Origin: Demequina soli
GTDB taxonomy: Bacteria; Actinomycetota; Actinomycetes; Actinomycetales; Demequinaceae
Assembly (NCBI RefSeq): GCF_000971195.1
Contig: NZ_BBLZ01000001.1
Span: 600,667 to 664,666, forward strand
Reading direction: 5' to 3'
DNA length: 64,000 bases
In this document: one piece after another, positions 26,001 through 33,392 of the stretch
How the letters are laid out: each line of letters opens with the position of its first letter
How positions within the stretch are numbered: the stretch's first letter is position 1
Position numbers and translations under genes: made by a program
The notes under the pieces: generated by a model
What the model saw: the letters and a program-made list of their open reading frames with translations, nothing else
Database searches by the model: none
Told to the model about the DNA's origin: nothing

Positions 26001-28816
26001 TACATCCGGTACGCGCCGACGAGCTTGAACGGGCCCGTCGGGCTGTCGGAGACGGCGACGCCGGCCAGCGAGCGGGCGTAGGTGCTGCCGCCGGGCGTGA
26101 CGCGCCCGTCGGAGTGCCACCACATGACCCACTTCTTGGTCTGGGCGTTGTAGAGCACCTTCGGGCGCTCGAAGATCGACGTGTAGTCGGCCGCCTGCTG
26201 CGTGTTGAGGTAGTAGTTCAGGTCGTCGATCTTGGCCGTGTCCGGGGTGCCGGACGCGTCGACCGTGCCGTAGAGGCTCGCGAAGTACGGCTGCGTGAGC
26301 TCGCCCTTGGACGCGACCGAGCGCAGGGCGCGGCCCTCGTAGGTCCAGTTCATGGTGTCGGTCGAGCGGTAGACCGCGACGCCGGGGCTGTTCCAGTAGC
26401 CGTTGGTGCGGTCCTCGCCGTACCAGTAGTAGACGGTCCGGCCGTCCTCGCTGCCGGTGACCACGTCCGAGGCGTCGACGCCGAGCTCGTCGGCGGAGAC
26501 TGCCACGATCTGCCCGCCGTGCGCCTGGATGTGGCGGCCGTCGGTGTCGTACCAGAAGGGCTGGAAGTAGTCGTCGGCGGACTTGCCCGGATCGGCGAGA
26601 GCGCTGTAACGGACGTAGGTCGGCGGGTCGTCGGTGCGGGGCACCCCGTCGCCGGAGTCGTCGACGGCGCCGGCACCCGGTGCGGCGAGCGTCCAGGTCT
26701 GGTTGCCGCCGCCGTTCGAGGTCCACAGGCCCACGGCGGTGCCGTCCGCGCTGGACTGGCCGTTGACGTCGAGCACCCGCTCGCCGTCGACGCTCAGCAG
26801 GGAGAACGTGGACCCGTCGGTGGTCGAGGGGATCCACTGGAGCGACGTGTCCGCCGCGGCGTCCGCCACGGCGGCGTCGACGAGCGCCGCGCTGCCGGCG
26901 ACGGTGCCGAGGAGCCGGCCGTCCCCGGACTCGAGCGCGATGCGCTGACGGTTGGTGCCCTCGCCCGACATGGTGTGGACCGTCCACGACTGGGCCGCGA
27001 CCTTGCTGGTGACGCCCTTGGTGATGGTCAGCGCGTCCCCGGTCGCGGTGAGCGGCTTCGAACTCTGGACGCCCGCGAGCTGGACGGTGTCGCCGTCGCG
27101 GAACGCGGGTGCGTCGGCGGCGACGCCGGAGACGCCCGAGACCACGAAGGTGGTGACGGACTTGGCGGGCACATGCACGACCGCGGAGCGCGAGGCGGCG
27201 TCGACGGCCACCGGAGCACCCTCGACGAGCGCGTTCGCGGTCGGGTCCGCGACCGTCGACTCGGTGGTGACGATCGGGGTGACGGTGGCGCCCGCCGCGA
27301 TCGCTCCGAAGCCGGACAGGTCGAGCGTGACGTCCTCGGCGTCGGTGCCGTCGTTGACGTGGACCAGGGTGACGCCGTCGCCGTCCGCGGGGATCGCGGC
27401 GGTGGTCGCCGCATCGTCCGTCGGGACCAGGTGGTCGCCCGGGTGGATGTAGTGCGTGAAGTTGCGCGCCGTGTTGTACGTCGAGTTGGTAAGGATGCGG
27501 CACGAGGGGTCCGCGTCGCCGTCCGCGAGGCGTCGCACGGAGTCGCCGTCGGCGTTGCAGTCGAAGTCGACGAAGACGCTTCCCCAGTTGAGGTTCTCGA
27601 CCTTCTGCATGTTGTAGAGGTCCTCGACGGGCTGCCAGAAGGTCCAGTCGCTGGGCTCGAGCTCGCGCAGGTCGTCGACCATGTGGGACGCGAGGCCCAG
27701 CCCGTTGTCGATGTTGACGGTGTTGAAGCCGGTGCCGTCCCAGTCGCCGCCCACCTCGCTCATCGACAGCGGCTTGTCGGAGGCCTTGGCGATGTCGCGG
27801 GCCACGAGCCGGCCGGAGGTGCCGTACGTGTGGACGTTGAGCTGCGTGACCGCGGCCTTCGACTCGACGCTCCACGTGTTCCAGTTGGTGGCGAAGATCG
27901 ACGGGTTCGTCTCGTCCATCGCGGCGATGCCGACGTCCGTGGTGGTGTCGGGCCGTGCGAGGCGGTCGCGCAGCGCCTTGATCATGGCGTCCTGCGCGGA
28001 GGCGCCGATGTGCGCGCCCTCCTGGCGGCTCGCCGTCGTGGGCCAGCCGTTCGCGCCGAGCGTGGTGGACCAGTAGCTGGTGTTGGGCTCGTTGAACGGG
28101 TCGAGCGTGTCGAACGAGATGCCCGTGTCCGCCTCGAGGCGCTCGACGACGTTGACGAGGTAGCCGGCGAAGGCGTCCATGTCCGCGGCGGCCAGCTGCT
28201 CGGTCGAGCCGTTGCCGATGCCGCCCGACACGAAGCCGCTCTGCGTGAGGAAGTACGGCGGCGAGTTGGAGAACGCCTCCCAGCGGGTCACCTTGTCCTT
28301 GATGGCGTTCACCCACCACCGCTGGGACTGGTCGGCGTCGAGGTTGTACGCGGCCGGGTCGTCCGGGTCCCAGGCCGCGGCGTAGCGCGCGCGGTCGGCG
28401 TAGGTCGAGGTGATGGGCCCCTGCGCGTCGCTCGCGCCGAGGTCCGGGTTCCACCAGCCCTCGACGGCGCCGCCAGGGCGCAGGTAGGCGGGCACGTCCG
28501 TCGCGTTGCCGCCGCCGATGTTGTAGCGGGCGATGTTGAGCGCGAGCCCGTCCTGCCCGAAGACCTTGTCGACCAGCTCGTCGCGCACCGCGTCGGGGTA
28601 GCCGCCCGTCGCGTTCGCGAACCACACGAGGCTGGTGCCCCAGCCCTCGAACGCGTCGCCCTGGTAGGCGGGGTTCGGCGTGATGGTGACGGGCGTGCCC
28701 GTCTCCGCGGCGACCGCGGGTGCCGCCGCTCCCGCACCCGCGACGAGGCCGCCGGCCGCGAGCGTGCACGCGAGCGTGCACGCGAGCGTGGAGCTGATGA
28801 TCCTGCGAGACGACAT
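23027..28816 (-). CDS. Secreted multidomain arabinogalactan-type glycosidase (GH30 + GH43 with binding modules)
   Basis: A 1929-residue secreted enzyme. Signal peptide residues 1-37 (ending PAVAA) contain a 12-bp in-frame duplication (LACTLACTLA). A GH30-type barrel follows, with acid/base DPFNEPN and nucleophile LSMSEVGGDW, as in endo-beta-1,6-galactanases. A ricin-type trefoil is at about 575-700. A GH43-type propeller (about 730-1180; VLEAPAMFEHGGKFYVV) resembles exo-beta-1,3-galactanases. An Ig-like linker, three discoidin-like modules (about 1270-1400, 1415-1540, 1550-1680), a BIG2-type Ig domain, and three chitin-binding-type (CBM5/12-like) repeats complete it. There is no sortase motif. 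Start chosen at 28816, after AGGGGAGAG. Substrate specificity is inferred. Confidence 0.82.
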   Translation of the reverse strand: MSSRRIISSTLACTLACTLAAGGLVAGAGAAAPAVAAETGTPVTITPNPAYQGDAFEGWGTSLVWFANATGGYPDAVRDELVDKVFGQDGLALNIARYNIGGGNATDVPAYLRPGGAVEGWWNPDLGASDAQGPITSTYADRARYAAAWDPDDPAAYNLDADQSQRWWVNAIKDKVTRWEAFSNSPPYFLTQSGFVSGGIGNGSTEQLAAADMDAFAGYLVNVVERLEADTGISFDTLDPFNEPNTSYWSTTLGANGWPTTASRQEGAHIGASAQDAMIKALRDRLARPDTTTDVGIAAMDETNPSIFATNWNTWSVESKAAVTQLNVHTYGTSGRLVARDIAKASDKPLSMSEVGGDWDGTGFNTVNIDNGLGLASHMVDDLRELEPSDWTFWQPVEDLYNMQKVENLNWGSVFVDFDCNADGDSVRRLADGDADPSCRILTNSTYNTARNFTHYIHPGDHLVPTDDAATTAAIPADGDGVTLVHVNDGTDAEDVTLDLSGFGAIAAGATVTPIVTTESTVADPTANALVEGAPVAVDAASRSAVVHVPAKSVTTFVVSGVSGVAADAPAFRDGDTVQLAGVQSSKPLTATGDALTITKGVTSKVAAQSWTVHTMSGEGTNRQRIALESGDGRLLGTVAGSAALVDAAVADAAADTSLQWIPSTTDGSTFSLLSVDGERVLDVNGQSSADGTAVGLWTSNGGGNQTWTLAAPGAGAVDDSGDGVPRTDDPPTYVRYSALADPGKSADDYFQPFWYDTDGRHIQAHGGQIVAVSADELGVDASDVVTGSEDGRTVYYWYGEDRTNGYWNSPGVAVYRSTDTMNWTYEGRALRSVASKGELTQPYFASLYGTVDASGTPDTAKIDDLNYYLNTQQAADYTSIFERPKVLYNAQTKKWVMWWHSDGRVTPGGSTYARSLAGVAVSDSPTGPFKLVGAYRMYNRASYQACTTAAVPGQARDMTVFQADDGTAYIVYSSEENRSLYIAKLDADYTNVEHTTTTDSVGIQYSESGEYPYLFADGTAHAPVRGQDFQIVKECGVLEAPAMFEHGGKFYVVASGATGWDPNPQTYYTSDSILGSWIRGVKADDAYENVAYSAIPEGGDGLLSVGDTRRTTFGSQSTNVLTLGDGHYVYMGDRWDAGESDSTYVWLPMTFGEGGALEMRNPAAEDPTRWGDGWDASYWDDKGDGDGVWTVTDDRLPETIRRGADLDAVLPSTVAVTVGGVTDDAPVTWDTSGLSTVGAHSIVGTLAAGDGFGPGRTFTRTVTVWDYATVNLAPDATVSASSRTSLAGTLVDLAPSAKGWDDWTSSGYPRDSWLSFTWASAQRADEVAVHTYADGGATWPSKVTVQYLNASGAWVTSAVSATVAQDASQAAPVVRLDTSALPATSGIRLQLHTDTNTWQSISEVEILGTPGAVNVCRGATVSASYSQTLYGGMPAANACDGSTGTAWSTWTNTGWQSPVTYTVETATAYDIAGLSFTNTEGNLTGVSVAYKAADGTWKATTAQNVAPAANNVRTDIAFDTVSATGLRLTFTTPGSYLKIPELTIPGTGATNVCRTGGGTVAASFWQTQYETLPATNACDRSTSTVWSTWPADASRPSATFTAYAASAYRVSGVTFTNSEGSPSGVSVAYRGTDGAWRPTSAQGVALAADGTATSVTFAPVVATAVRLVFATPGTFVKIAEIAIPGTLVPAPTAVTVAGDDRIVQGGTLALTATVAPAGADDTLVWTSSDPAIATVSQAGVVTGVAYGDVVVTASVTGAGVSAQRVIHVLPPAWSATTKYKAGDLVSYGGAAYEAQWGSRGEVPGSSATGAWGEAGFAASTPAGDAAAWTASGVYTAGDRVVYQGKLWQAQWWTRNEAPGQAWGPWMELGAPVETSLGSVREWTASMVYTRGGLAVAGGHVWRAAYWLRGVQPAAGVAGWADLGEVAAG

Positions 28817-28860
28817 TGTCTCTCCCCTGTCCGTTCGCTGCCTCATCGCAGCGATCACGC

Positions 28861-28890
28861 CCCGCGGATGTTTACGCAAACAATCGCGGG
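28861..28890. promoter_or_regulatory. LacI-family operator upstream of the glycosidase
   Basis: A 30-bp near-palindrome: CCCGCG at one end, CGCGGG at the other, and TGTTTACGCAAACA at its centre (28869-28882). The centre has the form of LacI/CcpA-type sites. It lies 45-75 bases before the start codon, suggesting carbohydrate-induced expression. No LacI-family gene is in the window. Confidence 0.75.
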
Positions 28891-29024
28891 TTGCTGCGAT
28901 GCTAGGGGAAGCCCAAGGCTGCCGCAACCCGAGATGAGGCATATCTACCAGGCATTGCGCCTGTGACCGCTCCGAGTCTCGCGGGTTCTCAGGCGCGGGC
29001 GCGGTGCCGTCACGGGGCGGCGCT

Positions 29025-29097
29025 GTTCACGTGAACGGGGGCCGTACGCGGGCGCCACAGGGCACCCTTCCAGGGGTGATGGCCGCGCGCGTACGGC
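29025..29097. other. Palindrome and inverted repeat in the gap between glycosidase promoter and aldo/keto reductase
   Basis: GTTCACGTGAAC (29025-29036) is a perfect 12-bp palindrome. Next to it, GCCGTACGCG (29041-29050) pairs perfectly with CGCGTACGGC (29088-29097). Neither sequence was seen elsewhere in the window. The gap from 28817 to 29193 has no gene; it holds the LacI-type site, these two structures, one GGACGATGCG-type site and family C copy 1. Confidence 0.55.
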
Positions 29098-29129
29098 ACG
29101 GGAGCGGCGCATCGTCCCCACCGAAGGTT

Positions 29130-29188
29130 CGGGACGCTCAGTCCTCCGAATCGCGCGCCATGCCGCGTCTCGGGACGCTCAGTCCCCC
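29130..29188. repeat. Family C repeats, locus 1
   Basis: Two direct copies of CGGGACGCTCAGTCC, at 29130 and 29171. The first continues TCCGAATCG, close to the TCAAGAATCG found at locus 2 (53889-54032). The block ends 6 bases beyond the aldo/keto reductase stop in the direction of transcription. Confidence 0.75.
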
Positions 29189-29193
29189 ACGGC

Positions 29194-30180
29194 TCAGAAC
29201 ACCGAGTGGACGTGCTCCCGGCAGTACGTCTCATAGATCCGCTCGAGGCGGTCCATGGTCTCCGCCGGCAGTTCCGGGAACTCGGCGGCGGCCGCGTTGG
29301 ACTGCGCCTGCGACACCTTGGAGGCGCCGGGGATCATGGTGGCGACGCCGATCTGCGCGAGCCAGCCCAGCGCCATCTGGGCCGTGGTCCACCCGGCAGG
29401 CGTGAGCGCGGCGACCTCGCGGGCCGCGGCGACGCCCACCTCGAACGGGATGCCCGAGAACGTCTCGCCGATGTTCATCTTCGAACCGTCGCGGTTCCAC
29501 GTGCGGTGGTCCTCGGGCGCGAAGGTGGTGTGCTCGTCGTACTTGCCGGACAGCAGGCCCGACGCGAGCGGCAGGCGCGCGATGATCCCGACGCCGCGCT
29601 CGGCGGCCAGCGGCAGCACCCGCTCGAGCGGCTTGCGGCGGAAGATGTTCACGATGATCTGGATGGTCGCGAGGTCGGGCTGCTCGAGCGCGGCGAGCGC
29701 CTCGTCCACGAGCTCCACCGAGACGCCCCAGCGCGCGATGCGGCCCTCAGCGACGAGGGTGCGCAGGTCGTCGTACACGCGGCCGTCGGAGAACACCGGC
29801 GTGGGCGGGCAGTGCAGCTGCACCAGGTCGAGCGTGTCGACGCCGAGGTTCTCGCGCGACCGGTCCGTCCAGCGGCGGAAGTTGTCGAGGCTGTACTCCT
29901 CGGGCGTGTGCGGGTTCGCGCGGCGGCCCATCTTGGTGAACACCACGAAGTCGTCGCGGTCCTCGCGACCGGCGAGGAAGCGACCGATCGCCCTCTCCGA
30001 GCGGCCGTCGCCGTAGACGTCCGCGGTGTCGAACAGCCGCGTGCCGGCGTCGGCGGCGGCGTTCAGGACCTCCTGGGCGGTCTCGTCGCCCACCGTGGCC
30101 CAGTCGCCCCCGAGCTGCCAGGTCCCCAGACCCACCAGCGAGATCTCACGTCCAAGGTTCGGCACCATCGTCGACTTCAT
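29194..30180 (-). CDS. Aldo/keto reductase
   Basis: A 328-residue AKR-family oxidoreductase. The catalytic tetrad is visible: Asp and Tyr in FDTADVYGDGRSE, Lys in VVFTKMGRR, His in LVQLHCPPTP. MIPGASKVSQAQSN near residue 285 matches the NADPH-binding region. The frame is open further upstream into a repeat element, so the ATG at 30180 (MKSTMVPNLG) is preferred. The physiological substrate is not evident. Confidence 0.9.
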   Translation of the reverse strand: MKSTMVPNLGREISLVGLGTWQLGGDWATVGDETAQEVLNAAADAGTRLFDTADVYGDGRSERAIGRFLAGREDRDDFVVFTKMGRRANPHTPEEYSLDNFRRWTDRSRENLGVDTLDLVQLHCPPTPVFSDGRVYDDLRTLVAEGRIARWGVSVELVDEALAALEQPDLATIQIIVNIFRRKPLERVLPLAAERGVGIIARLPLASGLLSGKYDEHTTFAPEDHRTWNRDGSKMNIGETFSGIPFEVGVAAAREVAALTPAGWTTAQMALGWLAQIGVATMIPGASKVSQAQSNAAAAEFPELPAETMDRLERIYETYCREHVHSVF

Positions 30181-30229
30181 GGGATCTACCGTAACCGCCA
30201 CGGGACGATGCGGCGGACGGCTCGGGCGC

Positions 30230-30271
30230 GCCGCCTCACCGACCGCTCGCGCCGCCTGGCCGACCGCTCGC
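30230..30271. repeat. 21-bp tandem repeat
   Basis: Two units (30230-30250 and 30251-30271), each GCCGCCT followed by GACCGCTCGC, differ at two positions. A partial third unit follows and adjoins the left arm of family A copy 3. Confidence 0.8.
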
Positions 30272-30280
30272 GCCGACCAG

Positions 30281-30375
30281 GTTCCACACACGGACGCGGA
30301 TGAATCGATCCATCTCTGCAACTCGCGCGGCAACACGCGAGTGGAGCACTCGCGGGTGCAGATCGCGTGTGGGGG
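30281..30375 (+). repeat. Family A element, copy 3 (core 30284-30372)
   Basis: An 89-bp core, CCACAC to GTGTGG, containing GATGAATCGAT, CTCTGCAACTCGCGC and TGCAGATCGCG. Outside the core, CGCCGACC on the left faces GGTCGGCG on the right, so the stem is kept with different bases from copies 1 and 6. It lies 81 bases beyond the NlpC/P60 stop, after a hairpin terminator. Confidence 0.82.
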
Positions 30376-30405
30376 GCGGTCGGCGGCACACCGCCCCCAG
30401 ACACT

Positions 30406-30439
30406 GCGAGGGCCGCCACCTTGCGGTGACGGCCCTCGC
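30406..30439 (-). terminator. Hairpin terminator of the NlpC/P60 gene
   Basis: Arms GCGAGGGCCG (30406-30415) and CGGCCCTCGC (30430-30439) are perfect, and the inner bases extend the stem with one mismatch around a TTGC loop. It begins 14 bases after the stop codon. There is no U-tract, as is usual in actinomycetes. Confidence 0.75.
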
Positions 30440-30452
30440 GGAGCGCATGTGA

Positions 30453-31205
30453 TCAGGTGACGCGGATGTACGTCGGGCTGGACTGCCAGATCGCGCGGAA
30501 CTGGACGGTCAGGCCCGGCTTCGGGGCGTCGATCTGGAGGTTCGGGCCGGCGTAGATCGCCACGTGGCCCGGGGTCACGATGATGTCGCCCGGCTGCGGC
30601 GTCGACACGCGCGTGCCGATCGACCAGTACGCGGCCGAGGAGTGCGGCAGCGAGATGCCGAGCTGGCCGTACACGTACGACACGAAGCCCGAGCAGTCGA
30701 AGCCCGAGGGGCTCGCGCCACCGGAGACGTAGGGCACGCCCACGTACTTCGAGGCCTCGGCGATCACGGCCGAGCCGGAGATCGCGGCCTGGACGTTGGC
30801 CGACGGCTGCACCGGCGCCGCGACGGCGGTCGCGCCGCTCGACGTCGACGTGCCCGTCGAGGTGGAGGTCGACGTGGAGTCGGACGTCGTAGTGGTGGTC
30901 GACTCGGTGGTGGCCTGCACGACGGGCTCGGGCTCGGGGGCCGGCGGCGGCGGGACCTTGACCTTCACGGTCGGGGTGTCGATCGTGTACGCGTCCTTGT
31001 CGGAGGCGGTGGTGACCGCGGGGATGTCCGCGAGATCGGCGGTGTAACCGGCGTAGGCCGCGGCGTCGAGGCGGGTGCCGGAGGTGGAGCTGTCATCGGT
31101 GACCAGGGCCGCTGCGGCGGCTCCGGTGAGGGGGACCACGACGAGCGCTGCGCCCGCCGCTGCGGCCACCGCGCGCGTCTTGGCGCGCATGTATCCGTAC
31201 TTCAA
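30453..31205 (-). CDS. Secreted NlpC/P60 cell-wall endopeptidase
   Basis: A 250-residue protein: signal peptide or N-terminal anchor at residues 1-33 (RAVAAAAGAALVVVPLTGAAAAA), a Pro/Ser/Thr linker with runs of STSTST at about 85-130, and an NlpC/P60 domain at 145-250. The catalytic Cys is in FDCSGFVSYVYG, the His in TPGHVAIYAG, and the third polar residue is near QIDAPKPG. It should cleave peptidoglycan stem peptides outside the membrane. It has a long, foldable 5' leader. Confidence 0.9.
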   Translation of the reverse strand: MKYGYMRAKTRAVAAAAGAALVVVPLTGAAAAALVTDDSSTSGTRLDAAAYAGYTADLADIPAVTTASDKDAYTIDTPTVKVKVPPPPAPEPEPVVQATTESTTTTTSDSTSTSTSTGTSTSSGATAVAAPVQPSANVQAAISGSAVIAEASKYVGVPYVSGGASPSGFDCSGFVSYVYGQLGISLPHSSAAYWSIGTRVSTPQPGDIIVTPGHVAIYAGPNLQIDAPKPGLTVQFRAIWQSSPTYIRVT

Positions 31206-31362
31206 AGAATTTCGTTCCTTCCGCGCCCCGTGCGCGTCGATGTTTCTGCACCCCTACGCTCGCGTCATCTTCGAGCGTTTCCTCTTGTGAGGGGCACGGT
31301 GGAGGAGGTCTCCATGCCTTGAAGGCCGTCTGTTGTTATCGAAAATTTATCAAAGTTCACTG
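31206..31362 (-). promoter_or_regulatory. Promoter and structured leader of the NlpC/P60 gene
   Basis: The AT-rich stretch at about 31336-31362 (minus strand TTTGATAAATTTTCGATAAC) probably holds the promoter and touches the IdeR stop codon. The leader, roughly 100 nt, can form ACGCTCG / CGAGCGT (31256-31262 with 31272-31278). GTGCCCCT can pair with two alternative downstream G-rich partners. Cell-wall hydrolase genes in actinomycetes are often riboswitch-controlled, but I could not match the c-di-AMP (ydaO) consensus. Confidence 0.45.
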
Positions 31363-32040
31363 AGAAGGCAAGCCGAAGATGTGACGAGCCTGCTCGGGCG
31401 CCAGGATCCCCCTCCGCGAGCCCACCCTGATCTCGACCCCCTCGGGCACCTCCGCGACCGTCACCGTCGCGCCTGGAAGAAGGCCGTTCTCGACCATCTC
31501 GCGCAGCAGCTGGAGGTCCGCCTGCGGGTGCTCGCCGATCCTGGTGACTGTGACCTGCGCCACACCGGCGTCCAGGAGGGCCGTCAGGCGGCGCTCGCCG
31601 GGGGTCTCGGGGGCCCCGGCGACGCCCAGCTCGGCGAGCCCCGGGATGGGGTTGCCGTAGGGCGAGACGGTGGGGTTGTCGAGCAGCTCGAGGAGGCGTC
31701 GCTCGACGCGCTCGCTCATCACGTGCTCCCATCGGCACGCCTCGTCATGGACGTGCGCGAGGTCGAGGCCGATCACGTCGGTGAGCAGCCGCTCGGCCAG
31801 GCGATGCTTGCGCATGACGCGCATCGCGGTCTCCTGGCCGAGGGCCGTCAGCTCGAGGTGGCGGTCCTCCGACACGACGACGAGGCCGTCCCGCTCCATC
31901 CGCGCGATCGTCTGGGACACCGTGGGGCCGGCGTGGCCCAGGTGCTCCGCGAGGCGGGCGCGCATCGGGGTGACGCCGTCCTCGATCAGCTCGTAGATGG
32001 TGCGGAGGTACATCTCCGTCGTGTCGATGAGGTCGCTCAC
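31357..32040 (-). CDS. ideR: Iron-dependent regulator, DtxR/IdeR family
   Basis: A 227-residue metalloregulator. The GTG start overlaps the preceding stop (GTGA) and puts Met at position 10 (VSDLIDTTEM), a DtxR metal ligand. Winged helix at 20-70 (VTPMRARLAEHLGHAGPTVSQTIARM). Other metal ligands are His and Glu in RKHRLAERLL, His in LAHVHDEA, and Cys/Glu/His in ACRWEHVM. A C-terminal SH3-like domain at about 150-225 ends the protein. It should repress iron-uptake genes when Fe(II) is bound. Confidence 0.93.
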   Translation of the reverse strand: MSDLIDTTEMYLRTIYELIEDGVTPMRARLAEHLGHAGPTVSQTIARMERDGLVVVSEDRHLELTALGQETAMRVMRKHRLAERLLTDVIGLDLAHVHDEACRWEHVMSERVERRLLELLDNPTVSPYGNPIPGLAELGVAGAPETPGERRLTALLDAGVAQVTVTRIGEHPQADLQLLREMVENGLLPGATVTVAEVPEGVEIRVGSRRGILAPEQARHIFGLPSQ

Positions 32041-33371
32041 GACGCGTGGCGTCCCATGCCCAGGTAACGCCAGCCGGCCTCGATCCACCGCTCGGTGGGC
32101 AGGCAGTTGCGGCCGTCGATGATGACCTTGCGGGCGGCGAGGTCCGCGACGCCGTACGGGTCGAGCTCGCGGAACTCCTTCCACTCCGTCGCGACCACGA
32201 TCACCTCGGCACCCGTGACGGCGTCCGCGGCGCTCTCGGCGAAGCTCAGGGTCGGCCACACCTTCGCGGCGTTGTCCATGCCCTGCGGGTCGAACACGCG
32301 CACGTCCGCACCCGACAGGTGCAGGCGGCCCGCGATGTCCAGGGCAGGCGAGTCGCGGATGTCGTCGGACTCGGGCTTGAACGCCGCACCCAGGACCGCC
32401 ACGCGACGGCCCTTGAGCTCCCCGTCGAGCTCACGCTCCACCAGCTGGATCATGTGGGAGCGGCGACGCATGTTGACGTCGTCGACCTCACGCAGGAACG
32501 TCAGCGCCTGGTCCACGCCGAGCTCACCCGCACGCGCCATGAACGCACGGATGTCCTTGGGCAGGCAGCCGCCGCCGAAGCCCAGGCCCGCGCCGAGGAA
32601 CTTGCGGCCGATGCGCTCGTCGTGACCGATCGCGTCCGCCAGCTCGAGCACGTCCGCACCCGCCGCCTCGCATACCTCCGCGATCGCGTTGATGAAGGAG
32701 ATCTTGGTCGCCAGGAACGCGTTCGCTGACACCTTGACCAGCTCCGCGGTGGGCAGGTCCGTCACCAGGAACGGCGTGTCACGCGAGATCGCGTCGGCGT
32801 ACACCTCGCGCGCGACCTCCTCGATGCGGCCCGGACGGTCCTTGTCGATGCCGATGACCAGACGGTCCGGACGCAGCGTGTCCTCGACCGCGAAGCCCTC
32901 GCGCAGGAACTCGGGGTTCCAGCCCAGCTGCGCGTCGTCGCCCACGGGCGCCAGCTCGCGCACCCGCGCCGCGAGCCGCGCCGCGGTGCCCACCGGCACG
33001 GTCGACTTGCCCAGGATCACCGCGGGGCGGGTCAGCAGCGGCGCCAGCGTGTCGATCACGGCGTCCACGAACCGCATGTCGGCCGCGTTCTCGCCCTTCT
33101 TCTGCGGCGTGCCCACACCGATGAAGTGCACGTCGGCGAACTCGGCCGCCTCTGCCGGGTCCGTCGTGAACCGCAGCCGGCCCGACTCGACATGCTTCTG
33201 CAGCAGCTCGGGCAGCCCGGGCTCGTAGAACGGGACCTCGCCACGCTTGAGACGCTCGATCTTGTCCGGGTCGATGTCGACACCGATGACCTCGTGACCG
33301 AGCTCGGCCATGCCGGCCGCGTGAGTGGCACCCAGATACCCGGTACCGAAGACGGAGATGCGCATAGTCAT
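32037..33371 (-). CDS. ugd: UDP-glucose 6-dehydrogenase
   Basis: A 444-residue NAD-dependent enzyme that makes UDP-glucuronate. Rossmann motif ISVFGTGYLGATHAAGMAEL at the N-terminus; catalytic Cys in FGGGCLPKDIRA near residue 265; NPEFLREG and FLATKISFINAIAE are typical. TAACCT stands seven bases before the ATG, so it may be leaderless; a second ATG lies two codons on. It is coupled to ideR by GTGA overlap, an unusual partner for a sugar-nucleotide gene. Confidence 0.93.
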   Translation of the reverse strand: MTMRISVFGTGYLGATHAAGMAELGHEVIGVDIDPDKIERLKRGEVPFYEPGLPELLQKHVESGRLRFTTDPAEAAEFADVHFIGVGTPQKKGENAADMRFVDAVIDTLAPLLTRPAVILGKSTVPVGTAARLAARVRELAPVGDDAQLGWNPEFLREGFAVEDTLRPDRLVIGIDKDRPGRIEEVAREVYADAISRDTPFLVTDLPTAELVKVSANAFLATKISFINAIAEVCEAAGADVLELADAIGHDERIGRKFLGAGLGFGGGCLPKDIRAFMARAGELGVDQALTFLREVDDVNMRRRSHMIQLVERELDGELKGRRVAVLGAAFKPESDDIRDSPALDIAGRLHLSGADVRVFDPQGMDNAAKVWPTLSFAESAADAVTGAEVIVVATEWKEFRELDPYGVADLAARKVIIDGRNCLPTERWIEAGWRYLGMGRHAS

Positions 33372-33392
33372 GCGCCCCAGGTTAGTGCGTCG

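Noticed and set aside
23513-28966. An 1817-codon plus-strand frame opposite the glycosidase
   Set aside because: Antisense shadow: composition dominated by Arg, Gly and Val, no recognisable fold, while the minus strand encodes well-defined domains.
30181-30336. A 52-residue N-terminal extension of the aldo/keto reductase
   Set aside because: It would be translated from the 21-bp tandem repeat and family A copy 3; the family starts at the MKSTMVPN position.
31206-31312. A c-di-AMP (ydaO-type) riboswitch before the NlpC/P60 gene
   Set aside because: The context is typical, but the conserved ydaO sequence blocks could not be found by eye; recorded only as a structured leader.
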